A stretch of DNA of 64,000 nucleotides, taken from contig CM045760.1 in NCBI GenBank assembly GCA_025200525.1, forward strand, positions 48,565,932-48,629,931. Direction: 5' to 3'. The notes under the pieces were generated by a model. The model was given only the letters and a program-made list of their open reading frames with translations, was not told where the DNA came from and made no database searches. Both the position numbers and the translations under genes were made by a program. Of this stretch, positions 22,990 through 34,428 are shown piece after piece (positions within the stretch are counted from its first letter, which is position 1; each line of letters opens with the position of its first letter). Origin of the DNA: Camellia lanceoleosa. Lineage: Eukaryota > Streptophyta > Magnoliopsida > Ericales > Theaceae.

Positions 22990-24028
22990 GCCAAGAACAA
23001 GGCACTTTCTAAGCCTAAAATATAGAGACAAAGAAAGAGATATATGCTTTGCCTTAGAGCAAATTTTCAACCTGGTTCAAGGAGGGGGAGGGCCTCTCTT
23101 ATAGAAAAACAAGGCCAAAGCTTCTTAAAGAAGCTAAAAACAAGGCTCAAGATCCTCCATACACGTGTATGGAGGATACAATCTGTGCCTTCCAGCTGGT
23201 ACAGTTGGCACCCACTCAATCAGACAAAACAGGAGGAAAAGGGCTGACCAGAAAAGGTGGTCGGCCAGCTACTTTTAGTGGTCGGGCGACCACCCTAAGT
23301 GGTCACCTAGAAAAAAAAAGTGGTCTTCAGGGGTAATTGATGGTCTCCACACTGAAAGAAAGCCAGTGGTGTGGTGGGAGACTAGTAAATGTGACCCAAA
23401 GATCAAGGAGACCAGTTTCCCGACAAGAAAAATCGACTGGCGGGGAAAAGTGGTCTCCAAGGAGAAAAGGTGGTATCCCACCCTTGTACTACCTCCCAAA
23501 CAAGGAAAACAAGGTTCATGCCAAAAATGAACCAACACGGATGCAAAACGAGAGTTTGGGAGGCAAAGCGCGCGGCCAGATGCCTCGAAAGCTGGCTGTT
23601 GGGCACCAAAAGTGGCGTTTGACCACAAAAGTGGTCTCCCAGGCCATAGTGTCCCTCTAGATAGAGGAAACACGGTGTGTCCCAAAAATCATGCCAAACG
23701 GAGAATGTTAAGCGGTCCCGAGCCGAGGCACACGGCCGACGGCTCCGAAAATCGAAAACTAATCTCCAAACGGGAACAGTGGCCTACGACAAAGAAAAGT
23801 AGCCTACGACCACTGAGAGATGGTCTACAAGACCCCTTCCTCCCTCTGGGAAAAGAAAACAAGACTTGGTCCGCGGACCGAGTCAAAGCACGAAGAGTTC
23901 CAAGGTCCGGAGGCAAGGCTCCCAGCCAAGAACTCCGAAACCTCGAAATGAGCACAACATGCGCAATCACCGAGCGCTCAATCGACGACGTCTGAGTCTT
24001 AAGGTCGGTCAAAAATGGGGTGTCTACA

Positions 24029-24041
24029 GTTGCCCCTCTTT
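24029..24041 (-). other. Ogre-like polypurine tract before LTR A
   Basis: AAAGAGGGGCAAC on the minus strand abuts the LTR start TGTAGACACCCC. The same tract precedes the inverted LTR at 26530-26542. Confidence 0.8.
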
Positions 24042-24335
24042 GACAAAACTCGAAAGTCATAAGTGACGGGAGTGAATGTCAAAGCCCAGAGACGACCCAT
24101 TTTTTACAAGGCCGAAGACTTAGACAAACATGCAAGATAACGAAGAGATGCACCCGCAGGCAGGGGCAAAATACAAAAGATATGCACGAAGCCGAACATT
24201 ACTCATGATCATGCGAAGAAAAGATGTAATGAAGCAGTTATACACAATAAATGCAATAGTTTTAAGCAAGTGAATAAAAACCAAACTACATTACATGCAG
24301 AAAAGATGTAAGAAGATTATGCAATCTTAGCGAGC
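24042..24335 (-). other. Ogre-like 3' untranslated segment
   Basis: Non-coding internal DNA between the tandem array and the polypurine tract. About 80-100 bp nearest the LTR is closely matched, inverted, at 26435-26542. Confidence 0.6.
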
Positions 24336-25906
24336 ATGTGCGATAGATACACAAAAGTGAATGAAGTGTGATAGATACACAGAGTGAGTAAGTATGTGCG
24401 ATAGATACACAAAGCGAGTGTAGTGATAGATACACTAAAGTGAACATGTGATGGATACACGAAGCAAACGAAGTGTGATGGATACACTAAGTGAACAAGT
24501 GTGATGGATACACAAAAGGTGAACACAAAGTGTGATAGATGCACTAAGTGAACAAGTGTGATGGATACACTAAAGCTGAACACAAAGTGTGATAGATGCA
24601 CTAAGTGAACAAGTGTGATGGATACACTAAAGGTGAACACGAAGTGTGATAGATGCACTTAGTGAAGAAGTGTGATGGATACACAAAAGGTAAACACAAA
24701 GTGTGATAGATGCACTTAGTGAACAAGTATGATAGATACACAAAAGATGAACACGAAGTGTGATAGATGCACTTAGTGAACAAGTATGATAGATACACAA
24801 AAGGTGAACACGAAGTGTGATAGATGCACTAAGTGAACAAGTGTGATGGATACACAAAAGGTGAACACGAAGTGTGATAAATGCACTTAGTGAACAAGTG
24901 TGATAAATACACAAAAGGTGAACACAAAGTGTGATAGATGCACTTAGTGAACAAGTATGATAGATACACTAAAAATGACCACAACGTGTGATAGATGCAC
25001 TGAGTGAACAAAGTGTGATGGATACACTAAAGGTGAACACGAAGTGTGATAGATGCACTAAGTGAACAAGTATGATAGATACACTAAAAATGAACACAAA
25101 GTGTGATAGATGCACTATGTGAAGAGAGTATGATAGATACACTAAAAATGAACACAATGTGTGATAGATGCACTATGTGAAGAGAGTATGATAGATACAC
25201 TAAAAATGAACACAATGTGTGATAGATGCACTATATGAAGAGAGTATGATAGATACACTAAAAATGAACACAATGTGTGATAGATGCACTATGTGAACAG
25301 AGTATGATAGATACACTAAAGGTGAACACAAAGTGTGATAGATGCACAATGTGAACAGAGTATGATGAACACAAAGTGTGATAGATGCACTATGTGAACA
25401 GAGTATGATAGATACACTAAAAATGAACACAAAGTGTGATAGATGCACTATATGAATAGAGTATGATAGATACATTAAAGGTGAACACAAAGTGTGATAG
25501 ATGCACTATGTGAACAGAGTATGATGAACACAAAGTGTGATAGATGCACTATGTGAACAGAGTATGATAGATACACTAAAAATGAACACAAAGTGTGATA
25601 GATGCACTATGTGAATAGAGTATGATAGATACACTAAAGGTGAACACAAAGTGTGATAGATGCACTATGTAAACAAAGTATGGTAGTTACACTAAAAATG
25701 AACACAAAGTGTGATAGATGCACTAAGTGAACAAATGTATGATAGATACATTAAAAATGAACACAAAGTGTGATAGATGCACTATGTGAATAGAGTATGA
25801 TAGATACACTAAAAGTGAACACAAAGTGTGATAGATGCACTATGTGAACAAATGTGATGGATACACAAAAGTAAATGAAGTGTGATGGATACACAAAGGT
25901 GAATGA
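24336..25906. repeat. 57-bp-period tandem array in the Ogre-like 3' UTR
   Basis: About 27 periods, each made of two related half-units, GTGTGATAGATGCACTAAGT.. and GTGTGATGGATACACTAAAG... The left part favours AAGTGAACAAGTGTGATGG and the right part favours ATGTGAACAGAGTATGATAG, so variants are locally homogenised. The same 15-base deletion (TATGATGAACACAAAG) occurs at 25361 and 25520, pointing to a higher-order unit of about 159 bp. Because 57 is divisible by three, frames stay open through the array, but nothing suggests a protein. The array ends about 300 bp from the 3' LTR. Confidence 0.92.
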
Positions 25907-26290
25907 CCTTAAACGGAACTTCTTGAATGAATCGTACATACAATATCGCCTGGTTACGCCAGTTTCAAATGAACCGTACATACAATATCGTGCATGAATG
26001 AGAAAGAAACTTGATAGGTACAATGCAATACAACGCATGATGTTTTAGGAATGCAATAAACAAACCTAGTGGCGCTTTTAGAAAGCACCTCATGGGGTGA
26101 GTGGCGATGAACCGCTCTACTCTGACGGGGATCTCCTATCGTGCTCTTCAAACATTTACCTTTAACTTACAGTACAAAGGTTCTGAAATACTGACAAGGG
26201 TTCTTCACGTAGAACACTTTGGATGCTGCCTTTCTTCCTGATCATATTCACAACTTTCCCTATTCTCCAATGGGGTGACAGACTAGGTTA
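25907..26290. other. Internal non-coding segment of the Ogre-like composite
   Basis: No coding domain. The words CGTACATACAATATCG occur twice (25934 and 25975). Confidence 0.5.
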
Positions 26291-26330
26291 TGTAGACACC
26301 CCATTTTTGACCGCCCTAAGACTTGGGCAC
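26291..26330 (+). repeat. 40-bp LTR-start fragment
   Basis: TGTAGACACCCCATTTTTGA followed by CCGCCCTAAGACTTGGGCAC matches the first 40 bases of the LTRs at 26543 and 24028 (minus). It then breaks off. It is a relic of another insertion or rearrangement. Confidence 0.75.
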
Positions 26331-26529
26331 TATTGATGGTTTACTTGGTGGAGAAATGTGTACAGGGCAAAAGTTCAGTTTCTTCGATAAGGAGAGAGAC
26401 AAATCTCAACTTCATACCCCTTCTCGTTGATTATCTCACCTGTTTGTCTAAGTCTTCAGCCTTGTCAAAAATGGGTCGTCTCTGGGCTTTGACATTCACT
26501 TCTGTCACGTATGACTTTCGAGTTCTGTC

Positions 26530-26542
26530 AAAGAGGGGCAAC
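26530..26542 (+). other. Polypurine tract before the inverted LTR B
   Basis: AAAGAGGGGCAAC directly before TGTAGACACCCC, identical to the tract of LTR A but on the plus strand. Confidence 0.8.
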
Positions 26543-29500
26543 TGTAGACACCCCATTTTTGACCGACCTTAAGACTCAGACGTCATCGTTTGAACACTCG
26601 ATGATTATCCATGTTCGTGTTCGTCTTGAGTTCTTGGAGGTTTCGGCCGCACACCTTGCCTCAAGACCTCTCGACTTATTTGTTTTGTGCTTGGTTGTGG
26701 ACCAAGCAATTAGGTTTTTGCCTCTAAGGGTAGGAAATGGCTTGTTGGCCACCCCTACACCCCACCAGCCTTGGCATGTTGCCACCGGCCCTGTTTTATT
26801 GCTACCGGCCAAAAGTGTTGGCCGGTCGGCAATGTTCTTGGTCGGATGGCCATTATTTTGGTTGATCGGTCACTTTTTCTGGCTGAAAACTTTTCTTTTG
26901 CCTTTTTTTAGGCATCATGCATGCCAACTGTGCCAGCTGGTAAGCACAGACCTTGCTTTCCATATACGTGTATGAAGGATTTGTACCCTTGTTTTAACTT
27001 CTTGAGGAAGCTTGAATCTTTTGAACCTTTGTTTTAGCTTCTTGAGGAAGCTTAAACCTTTTGAACCCTTGTTTTAGTTTCTTGAGGGAGCTTGAACCTT
27101 TTGAACCCTTGTTTTAGCTTCTTGAGGGAGCTTGAACCTTTTGAACCTTTGCTCTAGCTTCTTGAGGAAGCTTGAACCTTTGCCCTAGCTTCTCCAAGAA
27201 ACTTGAACCCTCTTGTTTCTCTATAAGAGAGGCCCTCCCTCTCCTTTAGAGAGGTTGAAAAAAATTGTCTAAGGCACAACGCTTGTATCTCTCTCTATAT
27301 CTCTATATTTAGGCTTAGAAAGTGTTAGTTCTTGACCCCTTGGCACCACAACTCTTAAGCACACACCTCCACCATTGTTCTAAGGTTCGTGGAGGGTCTT
27401 GAGAGGTCTCAAAGGTCTGGTTTTTGGTCCAAGAAGCTGCTGTCTTTGCTGAGCTACAAGGGTAACTCATTTTCCCTCTTAAGTATTATCTTGATCCTTC
27501 TCTTAGCCTTATTTGCATACATATTTGAGCTTTGTTGTCAACTGAAAAAAGCTTCATATTTAAGTGTTTTTCATGTTTGTTTAAGATCATTTTGGTGTTG
27601 GGGGTCATCTACCCTCTTGCATGCTTATTTTGGCCTTGTTTTGTACCATGCCATAAGGCATTCGAGATAGTCTTTGCTTGGCCTTCCTACCACTGAAATT
27701 TAGTGGATTTTTAGTGGTGGTTTTGTGGTTTTGAGGGCCAAAATCAGAGAGGGGTGACCCTCTCTCTTTTGGCCTTGTTTGTTTGCATATTTGGCCTTTC
27801 AAAGGAGCCCATATTTTCATACTTCCAAGCCTTAGTTTAGGCACTTTTTGGTGATTTTTGAGACCTACCTAGGCTCTTTCCATAGTTTTTTTGGCCACCT
27901 TTTGTTTGCTTCTTGCATGTGTAGAGCAATCCCATTCATAGCTTATCAAAGGAGCATGTCATTCTTGCATGTATTGACCATGTTTCAGTGGGTTTTTGGT
28001 CATATTTTTGCATGCCATGATTCTTTTTTTGGCTGGTTTGGTGGCCCCTCACATGCTTCATAGGCTTGTAGTGTAAATCATGCTTACTAGCTCACATTGT
28101 ATGTTGTTTTGGCCCTCTATTCTAGCACCTTTTGGCCACACTCCAAACATGTTTTGTTCATATTTTGGGCTGCCTTAGCTCTGTTTTTAGGCCTCTTGGT
28201 CGATTGGTGCTTGCCATGCATGGTTGTAGTGTAATAGCCTTGCTTACCTTTGAGTTTTGGGGTCCCGTGCATGTGTTGCTTGAGGCATTTTAGTGTTTTG
28301 GCATCATTGAATATGATATTTCAGAGTTTATAGGTGTACCATATTCTCATGTTTATCATGCCTTCAATGTGTTTGAGAGTTGTGCTTTTATACCCTATTT
28401 GTGAGCCATTGCATGAGCTTCATTTTGGTGCATGTCAAGCCATCATTTTAGCTTATTTTTCCACTTTTTTGGGCCTGCATAAGGTTTGTTAGAAGTTGGT
28501 TTGGTCATTTGAGCATTGCTTTGCATACCTCTAGCGGAATGTGCTTCACTAGTTTTGGTACTTGAGCCTTCCAACGTGCATTTTGTGAGTCGTTTGCATG
28601 ATTCGGAGCCTTTTTGTATGCCATTTCAGAGCTGGAATATGTGTCATTGTATGCCATATTTCATCCTTGCCATGCTCTTGGAGAGTTGCATCTTGTGCCC
28701 TTGGCTTGGAGCCTTTGCATTGTGCATGCTTGTGTGTGTCTTGTTGCTTTGATTTTATCATCCATTGGCCACTGAGTTGGACATGGCTGAGGCCTATCCA
28801 TCTTGGTTTAAGTCCATTTAGCATTGCTCATGCCATGTAGTTCGTCGCATTGAGTATGCTATTTGACATTCGCATTGTGTATGCTAGTCTCATTTTGTCA
28901 TATTGTTGCATGCTTATAATTGTCTCGCATTGAGTATGTGTACATTAGCATTGTGCATTGTGTATGCCATTAGCCTTGCTAGGTTGTTCATGTTGCATTC
29001 CATATTGACATTGTGTATGCAAGGTGCATGTTTGCATGTTTCACCCCTTGCATGTTTGCATGACCAAGTTGCAGTGCATTTAGCTTGCATGCTAGAGTCG
29101 CATTGTGCATGCCATACTTGTTGCATTGTGTTTGGAATAGGAGTTAGTCCAAACACGGGAAACGAGGAATGTTTTGTACTCAAAGTGACGAAACGTACCT
29201 TAATTCCCAGTCGCCGACCCTCTTGACTAATACATGATGGAGTTTAGGCATTTATGTGTTCATATGTGCATTCATTCCATATCAAGTCGTGCAATTTGAC
29301 TCCTCGGCCATCATGCATTGAGAAGTGTGATTGGTGGCCCGAGGGTCGAGGACTACACTCCCTTGAGCTTGTGCAATGATGGGAGAGTGGTCGTGCACAC
29401 ATTTGTTGAAAGTACCTTGCTATGCCTCTCTCTTGCTTCGTGTTGCAGAAAACCAGGAACAGGAGGCAGAAACTGGTCGGCCGACCAGCTTTTCTGGAAG

Positions 29501-30986
29501 GCCGACTACCTCTTTTGGTCTCCACCACAAAAGGTGGTCGGCAGGTGGTCTCCAAGGCCAAGGGCTGGTCGGCAGCCTTCCCACAGCTTCCCAGGGTGGA
29601 GTTTCAGCCTTCTGGAGCCTTGTGCAAGTTTCTGACATCAATTGCAAACAAAGGCGAGTCGGGGCGTCGCGAGGGATTTCCCGACAAGGCGGTTCAAGCA
29701 TGCATGCATCCTTTTTCAATCAAAATAGAGCCGAGGCAGCCTACTTCATTTAGTTTACATGCTTACTTAGTTAATTTGTTGATTAATTAGAGTTGTGTAA
29801 TAATTAGCTATAGCTTGTTGGTTTTGTATTATTTATTCGGACCCTCCGTCGAGAGGGCGAATTGTTGTAATAAGTGTGCGTGTGTGTGATGCATGTCTTC
29901 CAACCCCATGTCTTTCTCCCTTTTACTTAACTACTTATGATGGTTAGTTTTAGGGCATGTTTCAATTAGCATCCTTATGCTCGCATGATTGCATCCATTC
30001 ATCTGTCTTGCATGCACCGGGTTCAGCGCATCATACTAACTACATTGTATTTCAACTCCAAGTTGAATACATGTTATCTGTAACATCTCATATGCCATTT
30101 TAGAATAGCTGAGCCTATCTTAGTTGCATCCTGCATATGTTGCATTAGGCATCTTAGCATAGTTAGGATTCATGCATGATTTCTAATTAGCTTCTTTCTT
30201 TGGCTCGGAGTACTCGGTGAGTGTTTGTGCTTTAGCATCCTTGCATGTGTGTGAGTGACTGCCATGATAGCATGCTTGCCATGAGGCTAACTGCTTATAT
30301 GATATAACTGCCTGAATGCCTGTGGGTGAAGGTTGGGTTACTTAAATTGGGACAATTCATTGATTGCGAGTTTTAAACCCACTTGAGAGTGGCAAATCAC
30401 CATGTTTTCTAAGCCCACTCGAGGGTGGCAAAATCTGTATTTTAGCCTACTTGCGAGTAGCAAACCGTTTTCAAAACGAATATGCAATGCTTTGTTCCAA
30501 CTTAGACAATCTAGTCTATACATGTATGCTGTGCGCATCACGTAGTAATTCTAGGCTAATAAACCGAAATAAGAGTACATGTGTTTTCAAAAACTCGATA
30601 TCATGCTTAGTAGTGGCTGATCTTCGATCGGACGAGCAGGGGTGCTCATGAAATGACCTTCCCTAATCGTACCCAAGTTCCCGAGCTGAGGTAACTTTGG
30701 TGATGACGGACACGTGGCCTTAGGCACGAGTTAGGGTTTCCTAAATTCCCCCAAAATAAAATATTTAGGTGGCGACTCTGTATCTGGCAAAGCAGTCCAT
30801 GTTTGGCATTTCTTTCTAAAAAATCAATTTTCCAAAACGATTTACAGGATTTAGACTCTTTGGTGATTTATCAGTCTTGCATTACACTTTGCGAGATCAG
30901 ATTAAGAACCGTGATATTTGAGTCCGAACTGTAGTGAGCCCAATGAACAAAACGGTATTTTGCCGGGACGTTCGGGGACATCTACA
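26543..30986 (+). repeat. Inverted third LTR (copy B) of the Ogre-like family, 4444 bp
   Basis: Starts TGTAGACACCCC, ends GGGGACATCTACA, and is full length in the orientation opposite to copies A and C. It is clearly more diverged from A and C than these are from each other. A polypurine tract precedes it, so it looks like a 3' LTR. No PBS follows it at 30987. It contains a private 41-bp tandem repeat and the PBS-like TGGCGACTCTG at 30770-30780. Confidence 0.85.
26987..27210 (+). repeat. 41-bp tandem repeat private to LTR B
   Basis: About five and a half copies of a unit containing TTGTTTTAGCTTCTTGAGG, GAGCTTGAACC and TTTTGAACC. Copies A and C have a single AAAGCTTCTTAAAGAAGC-type unit at the equivalent place (about 23115 and 40803). 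Confidence 0.85.
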
Positions 30987-33900
30987 GGTTGGTTCAGTAT
31001 CCAAAATTGAGGTGCATACACGCTATCTCAGCCTATGGGGCTTCCATATAGATTTTAAGCCGAGGACATGCCTCTGGGTATTTAAACCAGACTTTAGTCT
31101 CAGAAATCCCGAACCTTTGCGTTCTAGGCAACAGCCATTCGAACTCTAGTTTCTACCGTCGCAGTTGGTCTCCTAAGAACTCATTGCGAACACAGCCAAG
31201 ATGCCTCTGGCAGGGAATGGTACTCAGGGAGAGCACTTTTGATCGCCATTTTGGCTTGAAGCAGACTTGATCTTGAGCTTGAGGTAGAGGCACACTCATA
31301 CTTCGGAGCATTGGCAAGACCTGAAGAAGTACACACGGAATGCAATCTCAGAACTTATTGAAGTTGAAACAAACTCAGATACCCGACATTTCCTCTTTTC
31401 TTTTGCTTTGCAGTCTGGAACCTATATAGCTTCAGATAGGTCTTGGTTTTACTATTCCCGCATGACCTGGGTTGAACCCTGCGGTTTTACAAAAGAATGA
31501 ATCTTGTTTTGCACAGGTGTGGAGAACGGCACGGCACTCGGAACGCAAAACAATTTTATTTTTGAAATTGAGAGATGAGTTCTTGACCGGGGTATTGAGC
31601 CTACGACTGAACACAGCGCACTATGACTCAACAACGGAAAACAAAAGGTAAAGAACCTAAATACATCAAGTAACACTCGAAACGACTCAAAACAAGAATC
31701 GAGATAAAACAAAAGGACACGACACTCAGACGTGCACAGGGAGCCTGTTTCTCTGGGTATTGTTTCCTACCCTTTCTTATTTGTGATTCTCACATCACTC
31801 GGCCCTCAGGCTCTGTTTTTTTTTTTTTTTTTGAAAAAGCCCTTTTCCTCACTTTTTCTTTTAGCGCACATCTCTCTATTCTTCAATCTCTCATTTTTTT
31901 TATCCCTCCCCTGGGTGGTTGATGGATAAACAAGAAGTTGCGGGCTCTTACCCATAGCATTCTACTAGATTCTTTTTCTTCTGCTCACAACAGTGAACTT
32001 CCCTTACAGAGGGGTTGTGATGTGGCTGGATATGCAGCAGATCTGTAATTGACATTGGTTAACGATGCTCTACTAGGGAGTTTGGACGTGATTAGATCTG
32101 TCCAGATGAGGGAATGGAATATCCTGCTCCATTCTAGTTCGTGCTTCGCACTTAGCTTGATACCTCGCTGCTTGGAGGATGAGAGAACTTTCGGCATTTT
32201 GCGGTTAGCTTCAGTAGTGCCCTTTTCCGGCAGGTATGATGCCCTTTTTGGCAAGTGCGTTGATAAAGGGGAAAAGACAGAAAACCTGACTCAATTGTGC
32301 CCCTAGTTCATCATTTTTAACCATTTTTTGTTTTTGGCTTCTGCTAAAACAATTTTAACCAAAATGAGAGTTAGATTAACACGCTTGTTCAATTTTCTGA
32401 TTTGAAATCATGCAAGTTAGGTTATGAGTACTGAAAATTTTTCCTTTTTTGGGTCCAAGAAATGGTCAAGTTTTAGAAAAATGGAATAATTTTCGAGAGA
32501 ATTAGTCAGCCTCATTAGAAATTCTCAAAAACTATTTTTGCAAATGGCCACTGCTCGACCAATGCAGGATTTACTCTTGAGATGCACAACCTCAGATCCA
32601 AAATAATGAAAAATTGCCCCTTGTCTGAATGGCACTGCATGGCAACTAAAAGTTGCCCCTAGTGTGAATAGCACCGCAGCACTGCATGACAACGGAAAGT
32701 TGCCCCTAGTCTGAATAGCGCTGCGACACATGGCAACCAGTCCTTACAGTGACCATTACCACCGAACTCTCGGATACAGAGAAGACAAAGATGATCAGAA
32801 CTATTACATGGACACAGTCGAATTTGAAGTGTTTTACGGCTGGACTTCAGAATGAAGTTGTCTACGTATCTCAAACATGGGAATCAAGCCTTACGTAGTT
32901 CGGGGTTAAGGTACACTCGGGTATTAACCTCTTCTTTTGCGCTCTAACTTTTGCCAAGGCCGCCCTTTTGGGTTTTCAACCTTGCGAGCTTCGTTATTCT
33001 TTTCTTTTCAATTTTTTTCATTTCTTTTCTTCTTTTTTCTTTTTTCATCTTTTCTTTTCATTTTCTTCATTTTTCTTCTTTTCTTTTTTTTTATTCTTTG
33101 CCTTTTTTTTTTTTGGTTCTTTTTGTTCTTTTTCTTGCTCTAACTTTTGCCTGGGTCGCCCTTCCGGATTTTCGGCCCAACGAGCCTCTCAAGGGTAAAA
33201 GTTTAGCTTTGTCCATGTTGAATGGTTTGAGATCTCGGCGCCATCTGAATCCAAGAGAATGGCTGCCGTTCGCTGATGATGTAGAAGTCCATCCAATGGG
33301 GGGTGAATTTGCCCCTAGTGTTGTGGATAGGAACTTGGTTGTCCTTCAGCAATACATTCTTCTTTCCTCCCTTCTGGGATTTGGCGTTCTTGCCGATCTT
33401 CATTAGCTTGAGCAATGACCCCATTTTTGACTCTTCGAGCACATCTGACATTTTTTGCCCCTAGTTCGAGGGGTGCTTCTTATCCGGCTTTGCAAGCTTT
33501 CTTTGATCACATCTAATATTCTCACCCCTAGTTCATGGGCTACTTCTAATTCAACCATACGGGCCTTACATTGTGGTTGACCGTTGAACATTCTGAATTA
33601 AGGTTCAAGGTTTGGAAGCAAGGGGGCTGAGTCTCGAGGCTGAGAGCGATCCTAAGCTGCACAATCTCAAGAGCGATTCCATACAGCGCAAAACATTTTT
33701 CTTGAAATTTTTTAAGAAAGCGACAAGTCGCTCGCGCTGAAGACAGTGTAGAACCAATCTGGATCAAGCCAGGGTCTTTTTCAGTACTCATATTAACAAA
33801 CATGATTTCATTCATTAAAGGCTTAGCATGCCTCTCTTTCTCTCAATTGATCAAATTTTTGCAAAACCCGAGGAATTCTCTCCTCTTCGTTTTCATCACA

Positions 33901-34428
33901 ATGTTCAAAAAGGTTTTGAAAAACTTGGGTCGATGTAATGACTTAAAGGCACAGAAGAGTAGGTGAAAAGTACTACCATTTTATTCAAGTTTGCTGGCAC
34001 AACAGGCTCAAAGCAGAAACAAGCACAAAAGCATGAAAACCACAGCGATTTCAATTTCAATTAGATCTTCTGGTGTAACTGGCTCCCTGGAAGAAACAGA
34101 CTCAAAAGAAAGCAAAAAGACAAACACAAAACAAAATAGTGATATCTGAGGTAACGCCTCCGGGATCACTCGACTCTAACAAAACAGGACTGACTCTATA
34201 CAACAAGACAGACCCAAGTGACTCAGTATGAAAAGACTGACTCTATACAACGGGACAGACTCTAAACGACATAACAAAACTGACTCAATACCCGAGTCAG
34301 AAAGTACAAAAACCAGCATTCACAAATGCTCAAAACAGTGCGTGCCATACGCCACATCTGGAGTAAACTGAGTGCCGCCCGCAAGTGGTTCATCCCTCGA
34401 TCACATAGTCACATTATCCCCCATAAGT
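30987..34428 (-). other. Pol-less internal region with repeated CTAGGGGCAA tracts
   Basis: No protease, RT or integrase signature on either strand. At least seven TTGCCCCTAG-like words (32297, 32614, 32652, 32700, 33309, 33456, 33521) read on the minus strand as purine tracts similar to the polypurine tract GGGGCAAC. Long poly-T stretches (31815, 32997-33135) create low-complexity frames. This looks like the 3' non-coding part of a Tat element joined directly to gag. Confidence 0.6.

Larger units (their letters stand above)
12126..24028 (-). repeat. 3' LTR (copy A) of the Ogre-like element, split by a chromovirus
   Basis: Read on the minus strand it starts TGTAGACACCCCATTTTTG (24028) and ends GGGACGTCTACA (12126). 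Removing the chromovirus and one target duplication (15793-22989) leaves 4706 bp. It follows the polypurine tract directly, which makes it a 3' LTR. It contains many GGTCGGC/GCCGACC motifs at both ends, and long stretches of imperfect repeats built on 'AATGCATGCAAA' words. No gene is supported in it. Short open frames here are by-products. Confidence 0.8.

Noticed and set aside
24336..25906. CRISPR-like regular repeat
   Set aside because: Repeats are directly adjacent with no unique spacers, and the context is a plant retroelement.
24317..26038. Several 60-113-codon minus-strand frames with repeating HLSHFVF/YHTLCSP-type residues
   Set aside because: They are translations of the 57-bp array. 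A period divisible by three keeps frames open. There is no start context, domain or independent support.
29244..29790. Overlapping frames of 99-125 codons on both strands in LTR B
   Set aside because: They coincide with the GC-richer GGTCGGC zone of the LTR, where fewer stops are expected. The same zone in LTRs A and C does not conserve the frames.
32937..33406. Phenylalanine-rich frames of up to 151 codons
   Set aside because: Produced by long poly-T stretches in the non-coding part of the Ogre-like element. No domain.
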